Source of the DNA: REEB426 sp964551975
GTDB lineage: Bacteria > Actinomycetota > Actinomycetes > S36-B12
Direction: 5' to 3'
NCBI GenBank assembly: GCA_964551975.1
Contig: CAZKFI010000009.1
Span: 1-50,649 of the forward strand
DNA length: 50,649 nt
The notes under the pieces were generated by a model. It did no database searches. It saw only the letters and a list, made by a program, of their open reading frames with translations, and was not told where the DNA came from. This document shows positions 47,324 through 50,649 of this stretch, in pieces. The first letter of the stretch is position 1. Every line of letters begins with the position of its first letter. The position numbers and the translations under genes are program-made.

Positions 47324-49342
47324 CTATCCCGAGGACTTGCCCGATCGGTTGGCTCCCGCGTGGGCGATGCGGTCCAGGACGACGCCTAGCAGCACAATCG
47401 CCAGACCTGCCGTGAGGCCCTTTCCAGCCAATTCCGGCTTGGACTGGCCGACGATGACGAGATAGCCCAGGCCACCCGCACCCACCAGCCCGCCAATGAC
47501 CACCACTGCGAGGACGAAGATCAGACCCTGATTGGCGCCCAATAGCAACGATCGCTTGGAGGCCGGTAACTGGACCTTGGTGATGATCTGGCCGGTGGTG
47601 GAGCCGGAGGCCGTGGCCGCCTCCACCATGTCCTTGGGCACGCCTCGTACCCCGTCGGCAACCACGCGCACCACCACGGGTGCGGCGTAGAACACCCCAC
47701 AGACAATGGCCGCGAAACGAGTAGGTCCGAAGAGGGCCAACACAGGTACCAGGTACACGAATGCCGGCAGCGTTTGGCCGGCATCCAACAGCGGCTTCAG
47801 CGCTCTCTCGACCCGGGTACTTCGACCAGCCAGCACACCCAAGATCACACCGATCACCATGACGATGCCAGTGGCCAGTAGGACCTGCGCCAGGGTCACC
47901 ATGGTGTCGTTCCACAGGCCGATCACGACGATCGCCGTGAGCAGCACAACGGACAGGATCCCCACTGTTCGGCCACCGATGATCGCAGCCAGCAGTGAGA
48001 TGGCGATCACCGTCAGGTACCAGGGTGAATTCGCCAGCAGCGACTCCAGCGGATTGAGGATGGTCACGGTGAACGACTCATTGAAGGTGGTCGTGATGAA
48101 TGAGAACGTTGACGTGAACCAGGTGATCACCGTGTCAGCAACGTGCGCGATCTGCTCACCGAAGTTCAACTGCTCAGGGAAGACCGCTGCCCACAGCACG
48201 TACCTGGACAACATGATGGCCACCACCGTGACCACGCCCGCGATGCCAAGGCCGATATAGCGGCGGATGCGAGCCTGCCTCGACTCCATCACGGCGGTTT
48301 CAGTTCGCACAACTGCTGCCGTAGTTGCTCGATCAAGCATGATCGCGAGGAGCACCACGGCCAGACCGGCGACCACACCGTCACCAACATCGCGGATGAT
48401 CAGTGCTTCGACAACTGGCTTGCCGAGTCCGGGTGCACCAATCAACGCTGCAATGACTACGAAGGACAGCGCCGCCAGTGTCGTTTGATTAATGCCCAGG
48501 ATGATCGTGCGTCGCGCCATCGGCAACTGCACCTTGCGCAACAACTGCCAGCGAGTCGACCCCATGGCGGTAGCGGCTTCGACCGGTCCCTGACGCAGAC
48601 TTCTGATCGCATGCGCAGTAATACGAATGCAAATGGGAATGCTGTAGACCATCGTGGCAATCGTCGCTGAGGCGATGCCGATCAGGAAGACCAATGCCAA
48701 CGGTGCGAGATAGACCAGTGTGGGCAGGATCTGAGCGAGATCTAATGCTGGTCGAAGTGTCGCCATGACTCGGTCGTTCAGTCCTGCCCAGACACCCAGC
48801 GGTAGGCCGATCGCCAGGGACAGAACGACAGCACCAAGTGTCATCGCCAGGGTGTCCATCGTGTACGTCCACATGCCCAACATCCCGCAGCCCAGGACCA
48901 ACGCCATCGAGAACAGGGCCATGCGCAAGGTTGAGGCGGCGTAGACGATGAAACCGATCAGCGCCAGCACCCCAAGCCAGCCGATCAGCGGAATGACATT
49001 GCCTGCAGCAGGTACCGAGATGACGGACTGGATGATCTCGATGAAGCCTTGGATCACCGTACGAATCGGATTGAAAAAGTAGATGAAGGCCGGACTTTCC
49101 GTGCGGTTACCTCGGATGGCGGCAGCCAGGTCGCGGATGATTGCCGTGAACCAGGTATCTGACGCCGTGGAGAGCGTCAGAGTGTGCACCCCACGAAATA
49201 TTGTCGCGAGGATCCACCAGGCAATGATGAGCAGGACAACCAAGACCCAGCGGCGCTTGAGGAAGTTCAGCCACTTGTTACGGCCATTGAGATCTGGCGC
49301 CGAGTCAAGTTTGGGTGGAGCTGCCGGTGACTCAACGGCCAC
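47324..49342 (-). CDS. Glycine betaine-type ABC permease, two permease domains fused
   Basis: This 672-residue protein contains two full ProW-like permease units in tandem. The first EAA loop is VEAATAMGSTRWQLLRKVQL, followed by GAPGLGKPVVEALIIRDVG; the second is MVEAATASGSTTGQIITKVQL, followed by GAGGLGYLVI. About a dozen or more membrane helices are predicted. Family permeases usually have one unit of about 280 residues and act as dimers, so this fusion would supply the whole channel. GTG 49342 has GGAG six bases upstream and overlaps the ATPase stop by 11 bases; ATG 49354 and 49381 are alternatives. Confidence 0.88.
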   Translation of the reverse strand: MAVESPAAPPKLDSAPDLNGRNKWLNFLKRRWVLVVLLIIAWWILATIFRGVHTLTLSTASDTWFTAIIRDLAAAIRGNRTESPAFIYFFNPIRTVIQGFIEIIQSVISVPAAGNVIPLIGWLGVLALIGFIVYAASTLRMALFSMALVLGCGMLGMWTYTMDTLAMTLGAVVLSLAIGLPLGVWAGLNDRVMATLRPALDLAQILPTLVYLAPLALVFLIGIASATIATMVYSIPICIRITAHAIRSLRQGPVEAATAMGSTRWQLLRKVQLPMARRTIILGINQTTLAALSFVVIAALIGAPGLGKPVVEALIIRDVGDGVVAGLAVVLLAIMLDRATTAAVVRTETAVMESRQARIRRYIGLGIAGVVTVVAIMLSRYVLWAAVFPEQLNFGEQIAHVADTVITWFTSTFSFITTTFNESFTVTILNPLESLLANSPWYLTVIAISLLAAIIGGRTVGILSVVLLTAIVVIGLWNDTMVTLAQVLLATGIVMVIGVILGVLAGRSTRVERALKPLLDAGQTLPAFVYLVPVLALFGPTRFAAIVCGVFYAAPVVVRVVADGVRGVPKDMVEAATASGSTTGQIITKVQLPASKRSLLLGANQGLIFVLAVVVIGGLVGAGGLGYLVIVGQSKPELAGKGLTAGLAIVLLGVVLDRIAHAGANRSGKSSG

Positions 49343-50372
49343 GATCTGCTCCATCGCCGGCGACAAGGCGAAGAACATCATTGGAACTGACCACGCCTAC
49401 CAGGTTGCCCGAATCGACGACCTTGATCGGTGCCGAGGAGTTGAGAATCACCGCGGTCGCCTCGCGGACGATGGTGTCCACCGGTAGTTCAGGACCGCTG
49501 AGATCTTCATCCTTCGCGGGTGCTCGAACCACTGACCGCAGGGTGAGCACATGCGACTTGGGGATGTCTCGCGTGAAGTCCGCGACGTAGTCGTCCACCG
49601 GCCGTGCAACCAGATCCTCCGGAGTACCCATCTGCACCACTGCCCCGTCGCGCATGATCGCGATCCGATCACCGAGCTTCATCGCCTCGGCGAGGTCATG
49701 CGTGATGAACACCATGGTCTTACCCAAATCACGATGCAGCCGGATGACCTCGGCCTGCATATCGCGCCGAATCAGCGGGTCCAGTGCGCTGAAGGGTTCG
49801 TCTAGGAACATCACCTCCGGATCGACTGCAAGTGCCCGAGCTAGCCCTACCCGTTGCTGCATTCCACCGGAAAGTTGGTCGGGAAATGCATTGCCGTATC
49901 CCTGAAGGCCGACGAGTTCAATGACCTCGTTGGCTCGTGCGTAACGCTGGTCTCGACCTACCCCGTTGATCTCCAGCGGATACGCGATGTTGTCGATCAC
50001 CCGACGATGCGAGAGCAGTCCGAAGTGCTGGAAGACCATTGAGAACTTGGTCCGGCGCAGGTCGCGCAGGCGGGCGCCACTGACCTTCAGCACGTCCTCG
50101 CCTCCCAGGGAAACAGATCCCGCAGTCGGCTCGATCAGGCGAGTGAGGCAACGCACCAAGGTCGACTTTCCTGAACCCGAAAGCCCCATCACAACGAACA
50201 CCTCACCGGGCGCCACGTCGAAGGTCACGTCGCGTACGGCAACAGTGCATCCGGTCTTAGCTCGTAGCTCGGCACGTGGCAGAGCTGCATCCGGTGACCC
50301 CACAAGTTTGCTCGGGTTGGGGCCGAAGACCTTCCACAGGCCGGTGACGCTGATTGTTGGTTCGGAGGCCAT
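49332..50372 (-). CDS. Glycine betaine-type ABC transporter ATPase
   Basis: This 346-residue ATPase has Walker A GLSGSGKST, a Q-loop in MVFQHFGLL, signature LSGGMQQRVGLARALAVDP, Walker B VMFLDEPFSALDP and the H-loop FITHDLAEAM. The C-terminus (RSVVRAPAKDEDL and IKVVDSGNLVGVVSSNDVL) resembles part of the CBS-like osmosensing tail of OpuA/ProV, here short. ATG 50372 is preceded by CACAAT and six bases, a near-match to the leaderless pattern. The stop overlaps the start of the double permease. Confidence 0.92.
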   Translation of the reverse strand: MASEPTISVTGLWKVFGPNPSKLVGSPDAALPRAELRAKTGCTVAVRDVTFDVAPGEVFVVMGLSGSGKSTLVRCLTRLIEPTAGSVSLGGEDVLKVSGARLRDLRRTKFSMVFQHFGLLSHRRVIDNIAYPLEINGVGRDQRYARANEVIELVGLQGYGNAFPDQLSGGMQQRVGLARALAVDPEVMFLDEPFSALDPLIRRDMQAEVIRLHRDLGKTMVFITHDLAEAMKLGDRIAIMRDGAVVQMGTPEDLVARPVDDYVADFTRDIPKSHVLTLRSVVRAPAKDEDLSGPELPVDTIVREATAVILNSSAPIKVVDSGNLVGVVSSNDVLRLVAGDGADRGR

Positions 50373-50427
50373 ATCCGGATTGTGCCGCCTTTGATCGGCG
50401 CCGGAGTCCGGTTCGGCAAAGGTCGGA

Positions 50428-50649
50428 CTAGGACTCCAGCCAACCGCTGGGGCCAGGGCGCACATTCTGATACGTGTGCTTGGCCTCGCAGTACTCCAAC
50501 AGGCCCGACGGGCCAAGTTCCCGGCCCACCCCGGACTGCTTGAAACCGCCCCATTCCGCCTGGGGCAGGTACGGGTGGTAGTCGTTGATCCACACGGTGC
50601 CGTGGCGAAGCCTGCCTGCCACCCGGGCTGCCCGGCCGGCGTCCTGGGT
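50428..50649 (-). CDS. Aldehyde dehydrogenase, C-terminal fragment (cut by window edge)
   Basis: The last 73 codons are visible. The readable part, LRHGTVWINDYHPYLPQAEW, GGFKQSGVGRELGPSGLLEY and CEAKHTYQN, is the conserved C-terminal region of the aldehyde dehydrogenase superfamily. VWINDYHPYLPQAEWGGFKQ is typical of betaine/glycine-betaine aldehyde dehydrogenases. Next to a glycine betaine-type importer this suggests choline-to-betaine osmoprotection, though related aminoaldehyde dehydrogenases look similar. The gene continues outside the window. Confidence 0.85.
   Translation of the reverse strand, partial: TQDAGRAARVAGRLRHGTVWINDYHPYLPQAEWGGFKQSGVGRELGPSGLLEYCEAKHTYQNVRPGPSGWLES

Overview
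The window looks like the chromosome of a fairly GC-rich actinomycete (Actinomycetia). Lineage markers include DUF3263, DUF2530 and DUF3027 proteins, a tRNA adenosine deaminase-associated protein next to tadA, a LytR_C protein, a CitA-type citrate synthase beside pdxH and serC, a bacterial XPB helicase with its partner, and a stand-alone groEL controlled by CIRCE. The exact lineage cannot be fixed from sequence reading alone. No insertion sequence, prophage or CRISPR array was seen. The longest stretch without a gene is about 206 bases (2096-2301).

Layout. 1-2095: tRNA-Ser(CGA), an AAA/DUF4143 ATPase behind a perfect palindrome, and a tail-to-tail VapBC toxin-antitoxin pair. 2302-6978 (minus): a six-gene operon with tadA and its partner, a LytR_C protein, an acyl-CoA dehydrogenase, an aminoglycoside-phosphotransferase-like kinase and a DUF429 protein. 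7066-9232: upp, then a DtxR-type metalloregulator with an enoyl-CoA-reductase-like SDR. 9310-23302: photolyase, a small ribbon-helix-helix protein, pdxH, citrate synthase, serC, MFS, a membrane-anchored beta-propeller protein with a 29-residue membrane peptide, glgX, DUF2530, DUF3027, a cold-shock protein and the two helicase genes. 23321-30678 (minus): acid phosphatase, Atg22-like MFS, YceI-like protein, groEL, orphan solute-binding protein, DUF3263, CPBP protease and an Lrp regulator. 30769-32820: a membrane spermidine-synthase-like protein.

32970-42694 is a divergent carbohydrate-catabolic locus. Seven minus-strand genes (two Gfo/Idh/MocA dehydrogenases, a TIM-barrel isomerase, a NagB-like protein, and an ABC importer without ATPase) face a GntR/HutC regulator, a bicupin and a ROK kinase homologue. 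The shared promoter carries half of a DasR/NagR-type operator, which points to an amino sugar or related sugar. The NagB-like and ROK proteins both lack hallmark residues, so the substrate is probably unusual. This is the best candidate here for an undescribed pathway.

42765-46145 holds tRNA-Thr(TGT), a HepT/MntA toxin-antitoxin pair whose toxin ends inside the tRNA gene, a secreted protein, an orphan repeat-rich 492-residue protein and an MGMT-like protein. 46206-50649 is a glycine-betaine-type importer (binding protein, fused double permease, ATPase) beside a truncated betaine-aldehyde-type dehydrogenase.

A recurrent signal decides many starts: a TAnnnT -10 hexamer followed by exactly six bases and then ATG or GTG. 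This is the geometry of leaderless transcription. It occurs at eleven genes, including one of 29 codons.
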